Assembly (NCBI RefSeq): GCF_026847645.1 | Contig: NZ_JAPSMC010000001.1 | Location: 62,001 to 126,000, forward strand | Length of the DNA stretch: 64,000 nucleotides | Reading direction: 5' to 3' | Source of the DNA: Anoxybacillus sp. J5B_2022 | GTDB lineage: Bacteria > Bacillota > Bacilli > Bacillales > Anoxybacillaceae | Shown: positions 54,365 through 62,551 of the stretch, piece after piece | How positions within the stretch are numbered: the first letter of the stretch is position 1 | How the letters are laid out: every line of letters begins with the position of its first letter | Position numbers and translations under genes: made by a program | The notes under the pieces: model-generated | Database searches by the model: none | What the model was told of the DNA's origin: nothing | Seen by the model: only the letters and a program-made list of their open reading frames with translations

Positions 54365-54485
54365 TTTATCCCCTCTTCCATTGTGAACATATATCTATTA
54401 TAAGCCGTTTTGTTAGACAAAAAAACAGTTGAATTTTCCTAAAATATAGAAAAAAATCACCTTTCATCACGAGGAAGGCGATTTT

Positions 54486-54713
54486 TCAACTCTTTTTCAA
54501 TTTTTGCGTGATTTTTTCGATCAACTCATCTTCGTTAGCGGCCGAAATCGGGCGATTATTGACAAACGCGAACGATTTTTTCCGGCCCGGCCCGCAATAC
54601 GATTGGCAGCCGATTTGGATCGTGGCGTTTGGATCTAGTTTTTGCAGCCGAGGCAATAGCGTTTTTAAGTTCGTCGCTTGGCAATCATCGCAGACGCGAA
54701 ATTCGTTAGCCAT
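54486..54713 (-). CDS. DUF1450 family protein
   Basis: 75-residue cytosolic protein. Four Cys: CDDC near the N-terminus and CQSYC in the middle, in the YuzB/DUF1450 pattern (GCxSYCGPG...FAFVNNRPI), a thioredoxin-like fold that may hold an Fe-S cluster or zinc. AGGATG ribosome site 9 nt upstream. No partner gene evident; divergent from rsfA. Confidence 0.82.
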   Translation of the reverse strand: MANEFRVCDDCQATNLKTLLPRLQKLDPNATIQIGCQSYCGPGRKKSFAFVNNRPISAANEDELIEKITQKLKKS

Positions 54714-54906
54714 CTTGCTTCATCCTTTCCGAATCTTTACGCTAACGTGTATTCTACCGCTTCTCTTTCGACAATGCAAGCGGAGAAAACTTGCAATTTT
54801 TCATTCACAAAAACTAAAAAATCGTATAGATTGTTTTATTTTTGTCCATGCTACTACTAATTCATCGTTGAAAAGCGATTCCGTTATACGAAAGGGTGTG
54901 CAAGCT

Positions 54907-55551
54907 ATGAAACAACGACAAGATGCATGGACAGAAGAAGATGATTTGCTATTGGCGGAAACGGTGCTAAGGCATGTGCGGGAAGGGAGCACGCAGCTAA
55001 ACGCTTTTGAAGAAGTAGGAGATAAATTAAACCGGACGTCGGCTGCGTGCGGATTTCGCTGGAACGCCGTTGTGCGCAGCCGCTATGAAACGGCGTTGCA
55101 GCTAGCGAAAAAACAGCGGAAGGAACGCCAGCGATTGCTCGGGAAAAACCAGTCCGCTCGAAAAAAATTGCTCTATACTCCGCCTACCCCTTCTCTTAAA
55201 GAATTAGGGGAACTTGTGCAATTTCCAGCGACAGAACCAACAGCGCTTACGCTTGATCATGTCATTGCCTTTTTGCAATCATTTAAATCCGATAACGTCC
55301 AAGTCGAGGCACTGAAAACAGAAAACGAACGGCTGAAAAAAGAATTGGACGAATTAACGGCGAAAAACGAGGAACTAGAAAAGAAAATTGCTAAACTAGA
55401 AGAAGAGTCGTCCGCGATGACGGAAGAATACGAAATGATGCTGCGCATTATGAACCGCGCGCGGAAAATGACGTTGCAAGAGGAAGAAGAACGGCAAACG
55501 TTAAAGTTTAAAATGGACAAAAATGGTAATTTGGAGAAAATTGCGGAATAA
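54907..55551 (+). CDS. rsfA: Prespore transcription regulator RsfA
   Basis: 214 residues: N-terminal Myb/SANT-like DNA-binding domain ([51 protein letters not shown], residues 5-60) and a C-terminal coiled coil (about 115-185). In B. subtilis RsfA fine-tunes sigma-F genes in the forespore. ATG at 54907 follows AAAGGGTGTGCAAGCT; the longer frame upstream crosses the divergent gene and is rejected. Confidence 0.93.
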   Translation: MKQRQDAWTEEDDLLLAETVLRHVREGSTQLNAFEEVGDKLNRTSAACGFRWNAVVRSRYETALQLAKKQRKERQRLLGKNQSARKKLLYTPPTPSLKELGELVQFPATEPTALTLDHVIAFLQSFKSDNVQVEALKTENERLKKELDELTAKNEELEKKIAKLEEESSAMTEEYEMMLRIMNRARKMTLQEEEERQTLKFKMDKNGNLEKIAE

Positions 55552-55556
55552 TAGCG

Positions 55557-55590
55557 GCCTGCCCCCTTATGAAAGGGGCAGGCTTGCTTT
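55557..55590. terminator. Bidirectional terminator between rsfA and lipL
   Basis: GCCTGCCCC / GGGGCAGGC stem, then TTGCTTTTTC on the plus strand. It overlaps the last codons of lipL. Confidence 0.8.
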
Positions 55591-56406
55591 TTCATTCCGC
55601 TCGACCATTCGCTGCCAATATTGTTCATACAGCGGCCATTCCCGTTCGGTGAGAGAGGATGAATAAAGCTCGGAGCCAAACGAGCGAAGCGTTTGCAATA
55701 AACGGAGCATCATATCCGAAATCGTCAGCGGCTCTTGCAATAGCTCAGATAACGACGCCATCGTGGCTGGAACGATGCGCGGATACACAAATTTCGTTTC
55801 CGCCCCTTGTAAGCCGCGCTCATAAAATTGGCGAATGATTTCCGCGCGCGCCGATCCGCTGCCGTTGACGCATATATAAATTTGCACGGCCACTCCCCCG
55901 CGGACGCGGCGCTGCGAAATCCCCGCAAACTTTTTTCCCGCTATGCTTAAATCATAGCTTCCCGGACAGTACGAGCCGACAATTTCTTTCGCTTCCACCG
56001 TGACAGGATAAGAGGAGAGCATCTGTTTCATGAGCTCCCACATCGCTTCATAGCCTTGGTTAATGTCAATCGCTTTCTTGCTTTCGGGCAAAATGAGTGA
56101 GACGTTGAGCACCCCTTCATCTAAAACAACCGCAAGCCCGCCGGAATTGCGAACGATGACGCGATAGCCTTGCGCCTCTAAAAACGAAACCCCCTCCTGC
56201 AAATACGGAAGCTTCGTATCTTGAATCCCTAACACGATCGTATCGTGATGCACCCATGTACGAACGACCGCATCCGAGCCTCCTTGTCCGACGGACGTAC
56301 AGAGCGTATCGTCGATCGCAAACGATTGACGAGCATCAAACATTGGCCCAACGTGCGACTGGTCCATAATACGCCATTTCCGCTGCCGCAACAGTTCATG
56401 TACCAT
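55567..56406 (-). CDS. lipL: Octanoyl-[GcvH]:protein N-octanoyltransferase
   Basis: Moves octanoyl from GcvH to E2 subunits during lipoic acid synthesis. 279 residues of the biotin/lipoate ligase fold: [22 protein letters not shown] and the catalytic Cys in [26 protein letters not shown]. The N-terminal [20 protein letters not shown] matches Bacillus LipL rather than LipM. AAGGAGATTGACTT precedes the ATG. Confidence 0.95.
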   Translation of the reverse strand: MVHELLRQRKWRIMDQSHVGPMFDARQSFAIDDTLCTSVGQGGSDAVVRTWVHHDTIVLGIQDTKLPYLQEGVSFLEAQGYRVIVRNSGGLAVVLDEGVLNVSLILPESKKAIDINQGYEAMWELMKQMLSSYPVTVEAKEIVGSYCPGSYDLSIAGKKFAGISQRRVRGGVAVQIYICVNGSGSARAEIIRQFYERGLQGAETKFVYPRIVPATMASLSELLQEPLTISDMMLRLLQTLRSFGSELYSSSLTEREWPLYEQYWQRMVERNEKASLPLS

Positions 56407-56446
56407 AAGTCAATCTCCTTGTTGCTATCATTATTTCTATTGTAGC

Positions 56447-56477
56447 ATAAAAAAACAGAGAGACATTGACTCTCTGT
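56447..56477 (-). terminator. Terminator after the DUF2625 gene
   Basis: ACAGAGAG / CTCTCTGT stem, 7-nt loop, then TTTTTTTATG on the minus strand, closing the toxin-immunity unit. Confidence 0.85.
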
Positions 56478-56514
56478 CTTCGGCAATCATTGAGACATGG
56501 TACTGGCACATCAG

Positions 56515-57183
56515 TTATTCGAGTCCTAATTTTTTTCTATTGTCTAAATTCAGCTCCCACAATTCGTTAACCGGAACAATAGATTTTGAACGCAACTCAA
56601 TTTCCTCTCCTTCTGCCCACAAATACGGATAAATAAGTATTCCTTTATCTCCTGTTGCTTTTCTCACCATATCAGACCAGTTCTCCCATTGGAAGGTTTC
56701 GTAAAATCTACTTACATCCCCTGTTAATGCCCAATTCACAAAATCAGAATAAGACATATCAAGGTTTTCCCATTCAAGTGTATCTGGTGCAAGATAGAAT
56801 ACATCACCAATATTCCCTTCAAATGCGCCGCCGTTTATTGCAAAAAAACCTCCTACTACGTCATCCGCCACCAATAGCGAACCCGGTAATCTCATACTTT
56901 GACCATTTTCGATCTGATTCCAAGTAGCTAAGTTTCTTGGCAAGCGAGAGTCTCCAGAACCTAGAATTCTGAGCCAGCCGTCATTCACTAAAATTCCTCC
57001 TGTATAGTAAACGACTGTTCCTAGCAATGATTTCGTTGTAATCTGCAATTCAAGCAAAATTTTTTGATTTTCTTTACTATTTACAGGGAGTAGTTCAACA
57101 TGGTTTTTTGCATTTTCAACCCATTCATTCAGTATTTTCCAAGTTGATTCAGTTTTATCAAAAAGTTCATTCAATGATTTCAT
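56515..57183 (-). CDS. DUF2625 family protein, probable immunity partner
   Basis: 222-residue cytosolic protein. Family signature: LQITTKSLLGTVVYYTGGILVNDGWLRILGSGDSRLPRNLATWNQ (about residues 47-91), then GFFAINGGAFEGNIGDVFYLAPDTLEWENLDMSYSDFVNWAL. Acidic and Trp-rich, without signal peptide. It starts 20 nt after the NucA/NucB toxin-like gene. Immunity is inferred from order, size and charge only; the family has no proven role known to me. AT-rich codon use compared with flanking core genes suggests acquisition. Confidence 0.8.
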   Translation of the reverse strand: MKSLNELFDKTESTWKILNEWVENAKNHVELLPVNSKENQKILLELQITTKSLLGTVVYYTGGILVNDGWLRILGSGDSRLPRNLATWNQIENGQSMRLPGSLLVADDVVGGFFAINGGAFEGNIGDVFYLAPDTLEWENLDMSYSDFVNWALTGDVSRFYETFQWENWSDMVRKATGDKGILIYPYLWAEGEEIELRSKSIVPVNELWELNLDNRKKLGLE

Positions 57184-57203
57184 AGATTTTACCTACTTTC
57201 CGT

Positions 57204-58577
57204 TTAGTCATCTATTCGTATTTTTACTTTGGTACCGTCTGGATATTTTTTGAGTTGATGTCCCATATATGAACCTGCCCCCCTATTATCTGATGGAGAT
57301 ATAGATTTAACGCTAGCATCTTTCCCCCCTTCTTTAAACATAGCTGGTGGATATTCATCAAGGTCTTTATCTTTGACTTTTTGATGTCCTTTTAAGGCTT
57401 CTTTTCGATTGGTTTTCGCATTCTTACGACTAATAGTTAATGTATCTGGATGCCCATTTTTTATAGCTTCTTCTATATGTTGTGCCGCTTCGGGGTACTT
57501 ACTTCTTGAAATTACAACTTCGCCTGTTTCTTTTGCTGGTTCCTTAGCCCTCCCTGTCGAAACACCTTCACCCCGACTCATTCGCTGGTACAGTCCCTTA
57601 GCACTTTGGACAAAGTTGGAACCTCCCGTTGCCGTCAAAGTGGCTCCATGAGTTGCTCCCACAGCAGCGATGGCAGTAGCAGGCACTCCGACAACGGCTC
57701 CTACTCCTGTGGCATTAAGCACCGTGCCACCTGTTCCAACAGCAACGAACCCCGTTGTTTCTACCATTCCCGCAAGCGTCGATACCGCATGTCCTACCAT
57801 CTGACCTGCTTCATATGCAACAGGATGTTTACTATTGTAAAATCGTTGTTGTACAGCATTCAACGTTACATCCGCCAACGCCGCATCGCCTGCGCCTCTA
57901 GCAAATTCCACAGCGCTTTCGATCGGGTGTTTTGAAAACCCATGAATGGATTTTTCGATGTTTTTTCCTACTTGCCGAACCGTTCGCTCAGCGTTTTGTC
58001 CTGCATTCATTATACCATGAACATCCTGCTTAGCGGCATGTTCTGCTTTCTTTTCTAGTTGATGCGCACCGCGTTCGATCGTTTTCTCCGTATCTTTGAT
58101 CTCTTGCCTTATCTTATGTCCGATCGGATGAACCGCTTCGGACACAGCCTTTTTCACATCGTGAACGACGTGCTTTACAGCTTGCTCCGTCTTCTTTTCC
58201 GCCTCGTGGAACGCTTTTTGTGCCTTCTCGCTAATATGTACCGTATCTTTCACTGCTTGTTTCGCGGCACGTTCCACTTTCTTTTCGATCTTTTGAACCG
58301 CTTTCTCCGCTTGTTTCACCTCGTGGGCAACGTGCTTTCCCATTTGTTCCGCTTTCTTTTCCGCTTGATAAAAAGCTTCCTTTGCCTTTTGGCTAATGTG
58401 CACCGTATCCTTCACAACCTGTTTAACCACTGGCTCGACTTTCTTTTCTACTTGCTGAACGGCTTTTTGAATGGTCTTCTCTACTTTTTTGACGTCATTT
58501 GCGACATGCTTTACCGTCTGCTCTACCTTTTTCTCGACCATATGTCCTAATTTGCTTAATGAACCCCAAAAAGACAT
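57204..58577 (-). CDS. Polymorphic toxin with coiled-coil repeats and NucA/NucB nuclease domain
   Basis: 457 residues. 1-150: Lys/Glu/Val-rich coiled coil made of two full copies (15-72 and 73-126) and one partial copy of a 54-58-residue repeat marked by VKDTVHIS. 150-215: continued helical region. 216-335: Gly/Ala-rich hydrophobic linker (EAGQMVGHAVSTLAGMVETTG...GATHGATLTATGGSNF) as seen before toxin tips. 353-455: NucA/NucB-type DNase with DEYPPAMFKEGG and SPSDNRGAGSYMG, matching secreted sporulation-linked nucleases. No signal peptide or LXG motif. Followed by DUF2625. It could attack rival DNA; the export route is unknown. Confidence 0.87.
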   Translation of the reverse strand: MSFWGSLSKLGHMVEKKVEQTVKHVANDVKKVEKTIQKAVQQVEKKVEPVVKQVVKDTVHISQKAKEAFYQAEKKAEQMGKHVAHEVKQAEKAVQKIEKKVERAAKQAVKDTVHISEKAQKAFHEAEKKTEQAVKHVVHDVKKAVSEAVHPIGHKIRQEIKDTEKTIERGAHQLEKKAEHAAKQDVHGIMNAGQNAERTVRQVGKNIEKSIHGFSKHPIESAVEFARGAGDAALADVTLNAVQQRFYNSKHPVAYEAGQMVGHAVSTLAGMVETTGFVAVGTGGTVLNATGVGAVVGVPATAIAAVGATHGATLTATGGSNFVQSAKGLYQRMSRGEGVSTGRAKEPAKETGEVVISRSKYPEAAQHIEEAIKNGHPDTLTISRKNAKTNRKEALKGHQKVKDKDLDEYPPAMFKEGGKDASVKSISPSDNRGAGSYMGHQLKKYPDGTKVKIRIDD

Positions 58578-58750
58578 CTCCCCCGCTCCTTTGACTCTGT
58601 CCTTTTGTTTAAATAACGTTCGTTGCTAAGCCATAATCAATGAAAAATACGACCCCTTTCCCACATCATCGGATGATGATTGAATAATAAAAAAAAAATA
58701 TCAATTCTGTCAATAAAAATTTTGGTATATCACCTAATGTTTCACATAAA

Positions 58751-58793
58751 ATAAGAGGTTGCCCCGAAAGAAAAAACTTTCTCGGACAACCTC
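58751..58793 (-). terminator. Terminator after pta
   Basis: Long imperfect stem GAGGTTGTCCGAGAAAG / CTTTCGGGGCAACCTC, loop TTTTTT, followed by TTATTTTATG on the minus strand. Confidence 0.8.
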
Positions 58794-58815
58794 AAATCAT
58801 TTTTATAGCTTTCCT

Positions 58816-58837
58816 TGAACAGTCGCCTCCGCTTTTC
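58816..58837 (-). repeat. Isolated copy of the intergenic repeat core
   Basis: The reverse complement reads GAAAAGCGGAGGCGACTGTT plus CA, identical over 22 nt to the first copy at 52325-52346. It sits in the pta 3' region, just before its terminator. Confidence 0.8.
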
Positions 58838-58842
58838 TTTAT

Positions 58843-59814
58843 TTACAACGCTTGCGCGGCCGTAATAAGCGCGAGTTTGTACACATCTTCGGCGTTGCAG
58901 CCGCGTGATAAGTCATTGACCGGCTTATTCAATCCTTGCAAAATTGGACCAACCGCTTCAAAGTTGCCAAGACGCTGCGCGATTTTGTAACCGATGTTTC
59001 CTGCCTCTAAGCTTGGGAAGATGAAGACGTTCGCATCGCCTTGAATGACAGAATCCGGTGCTTTCTTTTTCGCTACCGACGGCACAAACGCTGCATCGAA
59101 CTGAAATTCCCCGTCGATGACTAAATCTGGCGCCATTTCTTTCGCAAGGCGCACCGCCTCGATCACTTTTTCTGTCTCTTGCGATTTTGCCGAACCTTTT
59201 GTCGAAAAGCTTAACATCGCCACGCGCGGTTCGATATCAAACATTTTTGCGGTATTGGCGCTTTCTACGGCAATTTCCGCTAAATCTTGGCTGTCTGGCG
59301 CAATATTAATCGCACAATCGGCAAACACATACTTTTCGTCGCCGCGCACCATAATAAAGACGCCTGACGTTTTGCGAATGCCCGGCTTCGTTTTAATAAT
59401 TTGCAACGCCGGGCGCACCGTATCTGCCGTCGAATGAGCCGCACCGCTCACTAAGCCGTGTGCTTTATTCATATAGACGAGCATTGTTCCAAAATAATTT
59501 TCATCTAATAAAATGTTGCGCGCTTCTTCGTTCGATACTTTTCCTTTTCGGCGCTCGACAAACGCAGCGACAAGCTCGTCCATTGCTTCGTATTGTTTTG
59601 GGTCAATAATTTCAACGTTCGGAAGCGCTACGCCGAGCTCTGCTGCTTTTTGCTTCACTGCCTCTTCATTGCCAATCACAATTGGGATCAGCACTTGCTC
59701 ACTCGCCAAACGGCTGACCGCTGTCAAAATCCGTTCGTCCAATCCTTCCGGAAAAACGAGCGTCACCTTTTTCCCTGCTACTTTTTGTTTTAAAATGGAA
59801 AATAAATCGCTCAC
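58843..59814 (-). CDS. pta: Phosphate acetyltransferase
   Basis: Interconverts acetyl-CoA and acetyl-phosphate, the first step of overflow acetate formation. 323 residues, the short form without the regulatory N-terminal domain. Motifs LVFPEGLDERIL, GLVSGAAHSTADTVRPALQIIKT and NDLSRGCNAEDVYKL. GTG start after GGAGGAAAACAG. Confidence 0.96.
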   Translation of the reverse strand: MSDLFSILKQKVAGKKVTLVFPEGLDERILTAVSRLASEQVLIPIVIGNEEAVKQKAAELGVALPNVEIIDPKQYEAMDELVAAFVERRKGKVSNEEARNILLDENYFGTMLVYMNKAHGLVSGAAHSTADTVRPALQIIKTKPGIRKTSGVFIMVRGDEKYVFADCAINIAPDSQDLAEIAVESANTAKMFDIEPRVAMLSFSTKGSAKSQETEKVIEAVRLAKEMAPDLVIDGEFQFDAAFVPSVAKKKAPDSVIQGDANVFIFPSLEAGNIGYKIAQRLGNFEAVGPILQGLNKPVNDLSRGCNAEDVYKLALITAAQAL

Positions 59815-60012
59815 CTGTTTTCCTCCTTCAAAAAATCATCCTACTTACTAGCATACTCTTATCATTTGGAAAAGCAACAAAAGTAACCCCTTACAAACAA
59901 TAGTCTTTCTATTAAAATAATTCAGTTATTATTATCCCCCGTTTGCTTTTCCGATGCTTTTTCGGCAAACTATGGTATAGTAGAAATAAACAATACATAA
60001 GGAGTGAAAACG

Positions 60013-60759
60013 ATGAGTGAAGCAGCATTGACCCTTGAAGGCTGGTATTGCCTGCACGATTTCCGTTCGGTCGATTGGGCGGCTTGGAAAACGCTCACAA
60101 ACGACGAGCGACAAGCAGCTATTGATGAATTTTTAGCACTAGTAGAAACATGGGAAACAACCGAAGCGGGCAACGAAGGAAGCCACGCGATTTATACCGT
60201 CGTTGGCCAAAAAGCAGACATCATGCTCATGATTTTGCGGCCGACGATGGAAGAGTTGAACGAAATCGAAACAGCGTTCAATAAAACAAAATTGGCAGAG
60301 TATTTAGTGCCGGCGTATTCGTACGTATCGGTCGTTGAGCTAAGCAATTATTTACCGTCGGACGGAGGCGATCCGTACGAAAATCCAGAAGTTCGCCGCC
60401 GCCTGTTCCCGATTTTGCCAAAAACGAAACATATTTGCTTCTATCCAATGGATAAGCGCCGGCAAGGAAATGACAACTGGTATATGCTTCCGATGGAAGA
60501 GCGCCGCAACTTAATGCGCGCCCACGGAATGACCGGACGAAAATACGCTGGCAAAGTCGTGCAAATCATTACTGGCTCCGTCGGGTTTGACGATTACGAA
60601 TGGGGCGTGACACTTTTCTCCGACGATGTACTGCAATTTAAAAAGCTCGTCTACGAAATGCGGTTTGACGAAGTGAGTGCACGCTATGGGGAATTCGGTT
60701 CGTTCTTCGTTGGAAACCGGTTGCCAAAAGAAAAAATAGGTTCATTTCTTCACGTATAA
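60013..60759 (+). CDS. hemQ: Coproheme decarboxylase HemQ
   Basis: Final step of the coproporphyrin-dependent heme pathway of Gram-positives, turning coproheme III into heme b. 248 residues. Catalytic Tyr144 in [11 protein letters not shown] and proximal His171 in [10 protein letters not shown], the positions known from the Geobacillus enzyme. ATG at 60013 is 8 nt after AAGGAG; a GTG three codons earlier is within that site. Confidence 0.95.
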   Translation: MSEAALTLEGWYCLHDFRSVDWAAWKTLTNDERQAAIDEFLALVETWETTEAGNEGSHAIYTVVGQKADIMLMILRPTMEELNEIETAFNKTKLAEYLVPAYSYVSVVELSNYLPSDGGDPYENPEVRRRLFPILPKTKHICFYPMDKRRQGNDNWYMLPMEERRNLMRAHGMTGRKYAGKVVQIITGSVGFDDYEWGVTLFSDDVLQFKKLVYEMRFDEVSARYGEFGSFFVGNRLPKEKIGSFLHV

Positions 60760-60762
60760 CGT

Positions 60763-60795
60763 TTAGGGCGTCGAAAGGACGTCCTAATTTTTTTG
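60763..60795 (+). terminator. Terminator after hemQ
   Basis: TTAGGGCGTC / GACGTCCTAA stem followed by TTTTTTTG, 4 nt past the stop codon. Confidence 0.9.
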
Positions 60796-60912
60796 TCATA
60801 GACCGTTCCTTTTCCCCATATGTATAAAATAAAATCGCTTTTTCTTGTCACCAATTTCCGTTTTTTCAATAGCCTATTATTGTCGAGAAAAAAGACGGGA
60901 AGAGGTGACGGA

Positions 60913-61335
60913 ATGGCTGTTGTCGCTTGCAACGATGAAGAAGTAAAACTGCTAGCGAGGTTAATGCGTGCAGAAGCGGAAGGCGAAGGGCGGTTAGGGA
61001 TGTTGATGGTCGGCAATGTCGGCGTCAATCGCGTCATCGCCAACTGCTTGGATTTTCGTGGACTTCGTTCGATTCGGCAAATGGTATTTCAAAGCCCTGG
61101 TGGTTTTGAAGCGACGCAAAAAGGCTATTTTTATCAGGCCGCAAGAGACCTTGATATTCAGTTAGCCCGCCAAGTTATTCGTGGTTGGCGTTACCATCCG
61201 GCGACGAATGCGCTTTGGTTTTTTAAACCGGAAGGCGAATGCCCACCGCAATGGTTTAATCAATGGAATGTCGGACGATTTAAGTCGCATTGCTTTTACG
61301 CGCCGTCGCCGGACAATTGCCCAAGAGTATATTAA
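60913..61335 (+). CDS. cwlJ: Spore cortex-lytic enzyme CwlJ
   Basis: Cell wall hydrolase of the SleB/CwlJ family acting on cortex during germination. 140 residues, no signal peptide, as usual for CwlJ, which is put on the spore from the mother cell side. Catalytic region LLARLMRAEAEGEG with its Glu, then ALWFFKPEGECPPQWFNQ and SHCFY near the C-terminus. ATG at 60913 follows AGAGGTGACGGA. 17 nt before gerQ, which holds CwlJ in the coat. Confidence 0.94.
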   Translation: MAVVACNDEEVKLLARLMRAEAEGEGRLGMLMVGNVGVNRVIANCLDFRGLRSIRQMVFQSPGGFEATQKGYFYQAARDLDIQLARQVIRGWRYHPATNALWFFKPEGECPPQWFNQWNVGRFKSHCFYAPSPDNCPRVY

Positions 61336-61352
61336 GAGGAGGAGGTTCTCAT

Positions 61353-61817
61353 ATGACGTATGAAGAAGAACGCCCACAATATTCTTATGGATATTACCCG
61401 CCATACTACCCAACCGCTTATCCTTATTCTCAACAAATGACCCCGTATCAACCAACGACTACACCTGGTTTTAGCATGCAACCTATAGCAACACAACCGC
61501 CAACAACTAGTCCACCAAGCGCAGGGATGTTACCGCTTGAACAATCGTACATCGAAAACATTTTACGCCTAAACAAAGGAAAAATCGCGACAGTATATAT
61601 GACGTTTGAAAATAACCGCGAGTGGAATGCGAAAATCTTTCGGGGAGCGATTGAAGCTGCTGGACGCGACCATTTAATTTTAAGCGACCCGCAAACAGGA
61701 AAGCGATACTTACTGCCAATGATTTACCTCAACTACGTGACGTTTGACGAAGAAATTGCTTATGAGTATCCATATGCTGGCGGCGCACCTGGAATGAGTT
61801 CGTACGCACCGCGCTAA
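61353..61817 (+). CDS. gerQ: Spore coat protein GerQ
   Basis: 154-residue coat protein. Low-complexity N-terminus rich in Tyr, Pro, Gln and Thr (about 1-60), then a conserved domain LEQSYIENILRLNKGKIATVYMTFENNREWNAKIFRGAIEAAGRDHLILSDPQTGKRYLLPMIYLNYVTFDEE. In B. subtilis it localises CwlJ and is crosslinked by transglutaminase through its N-terminal Lys and Gln. Few Lys occur in the N-terminus here. Confidence 0.94.
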   Translation: MTYEEERPQYSYGYYPPYYPTAYPYSQQMTPYQPTTTPGFSMQPIATQPPTTSPPSAGMLPLEQSYIENILRLNKGKIATVYMTFENNREWNAKIFRGAIEAAGRDHLILSDPQTGKRYLLPMIYLNYVTFDEEIAYEYPYAGGAPGMSSYAPR

Positions 61818-61820
61818 GAC

Positions 61821-61846
61821 AAAGAGGGCATCCTGCCCTCTTTATT
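61821..61846. terminator. Bidirectional terminator between gerQ and ywdK
   Basis: Perfect AAAGAGGGCA / TGCCCTCTTT stem with 3-nt loop, serving both convergent genes. Confidence 0.9.
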
Positions 61847-62210
61847 GTTTGAACGCCACGTACGCAACGAGCGCCCACGCGATTAAAAACGCCACCCCAC
61901 CGAACGGCGTAATTGCCCCGAGCGGTTTAATTTGCGTGACGCTTAACACATATAAACTTCCTGAAAACAAGATAATCCCTGCCACCATCATCCATCCGGC
62001 CGTAACAAGTGTGCTAGCGTTCGGCCATTTTGCTAATAAAAGCGCAATCACAAACAACCCAACCGCATGAAACATTTGATAATGTACCGCTGTTTTCCAA
62101 ATGTCTAAATAGCGGTCGGGAATTTTCCCTTCCAATCCATGTGCGCCGAACGCGCCAAGCGCCACTGCTAAAAAAGAAGCGATTGCCCCAAGCAAAACGA
62201 ATACTTTCAC
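61842..62210 (-). CDS. ywdK: DUF423 membrane protein (YwdK)
   Basis: 122-residue protein with four membrane helices, N-terminal GAIASFLAVALGAFGAHGLEGKIPDRYLDIWKTAVHYQMFHAVGLF, the DUF423 signature with conserved GAFGAHGL and HYQMFHA. GTG start after AAGGGAGAG. Function unknown. Confidence 0.9.
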   Translation of the reverse strand: MKVFVLLGAIASFLAVALGAFGAHGLEGKIPDRYLDIWKTAVHYQMFHAVGLFVIALLLAKWPNASTLVTAGWMMVAGIILFSGSLYVLSVTQIKPLGAITPFGGVAFLIAWALVAYVAFKQ

Positions 62211-62227
62211 TCTTCATCTCTCCCTTG

Positions 62228-62452
62228 TTAAAAATCTAACAACGACGTGCCATTGGCATCGTCGCCGATGTCTAGCTTCTTCGGTAATGCGGTTTCCTGC
62301 ACTACGGTTGTCGCCATTTTTTCTTCTAAAATAAGGTCGCAAAGCACACGAACAGCAGCGACATGTTCTCGCATTTGCCGTACGTCGCTTTGTTGCGCCT
62401 GCTCCACGAGCGCCGCCATTTTCGCTAAAATCACCGTTACCGATACGTCCAA
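62228..62452 (-). CDS. ywdI: YwdI family protein (DUF5327)
   Basis: 74-residue small helical protein: VTVILAKMAALVEQAQQSDVRQMREHVAAVRVLCDLILEEK, followed by a Thr/Asp-rich tail ending SLLDF. The reading frame begins at a TTG at 62491 lacking a ribosome site; TTG at 62452 follows GGGAGTG and is preferred. 17 nt upstream of ywdK. Function unknown. Confidence 0.75.
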   Translation of the reverse strand: MDVSVTVILAKMAALVEQAQQSDVRQMREHVAAVRVLCDLILEEKMATTVVQETALPKKLDIGDDANGTSLLDF

Positions 62453-62551
62453 AACGTTTTCACTCCCATCTTTCTTTTCACGCTGATTCAATGGTATTCT
62501 ATATATGGGAACATTTCAAGCTGGACGCGCTTTCGACGGAGGGAAAAAACG

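Noticed and set aside
58059-58550. 163-residue plus-strand frame rich in Leu and Phe
   Set aside because: Reverse-strand shadow of the repetitive coiled-coil part of the toxin gene; its hydrophobic look comes from reading Lys/Glu codons backwards.
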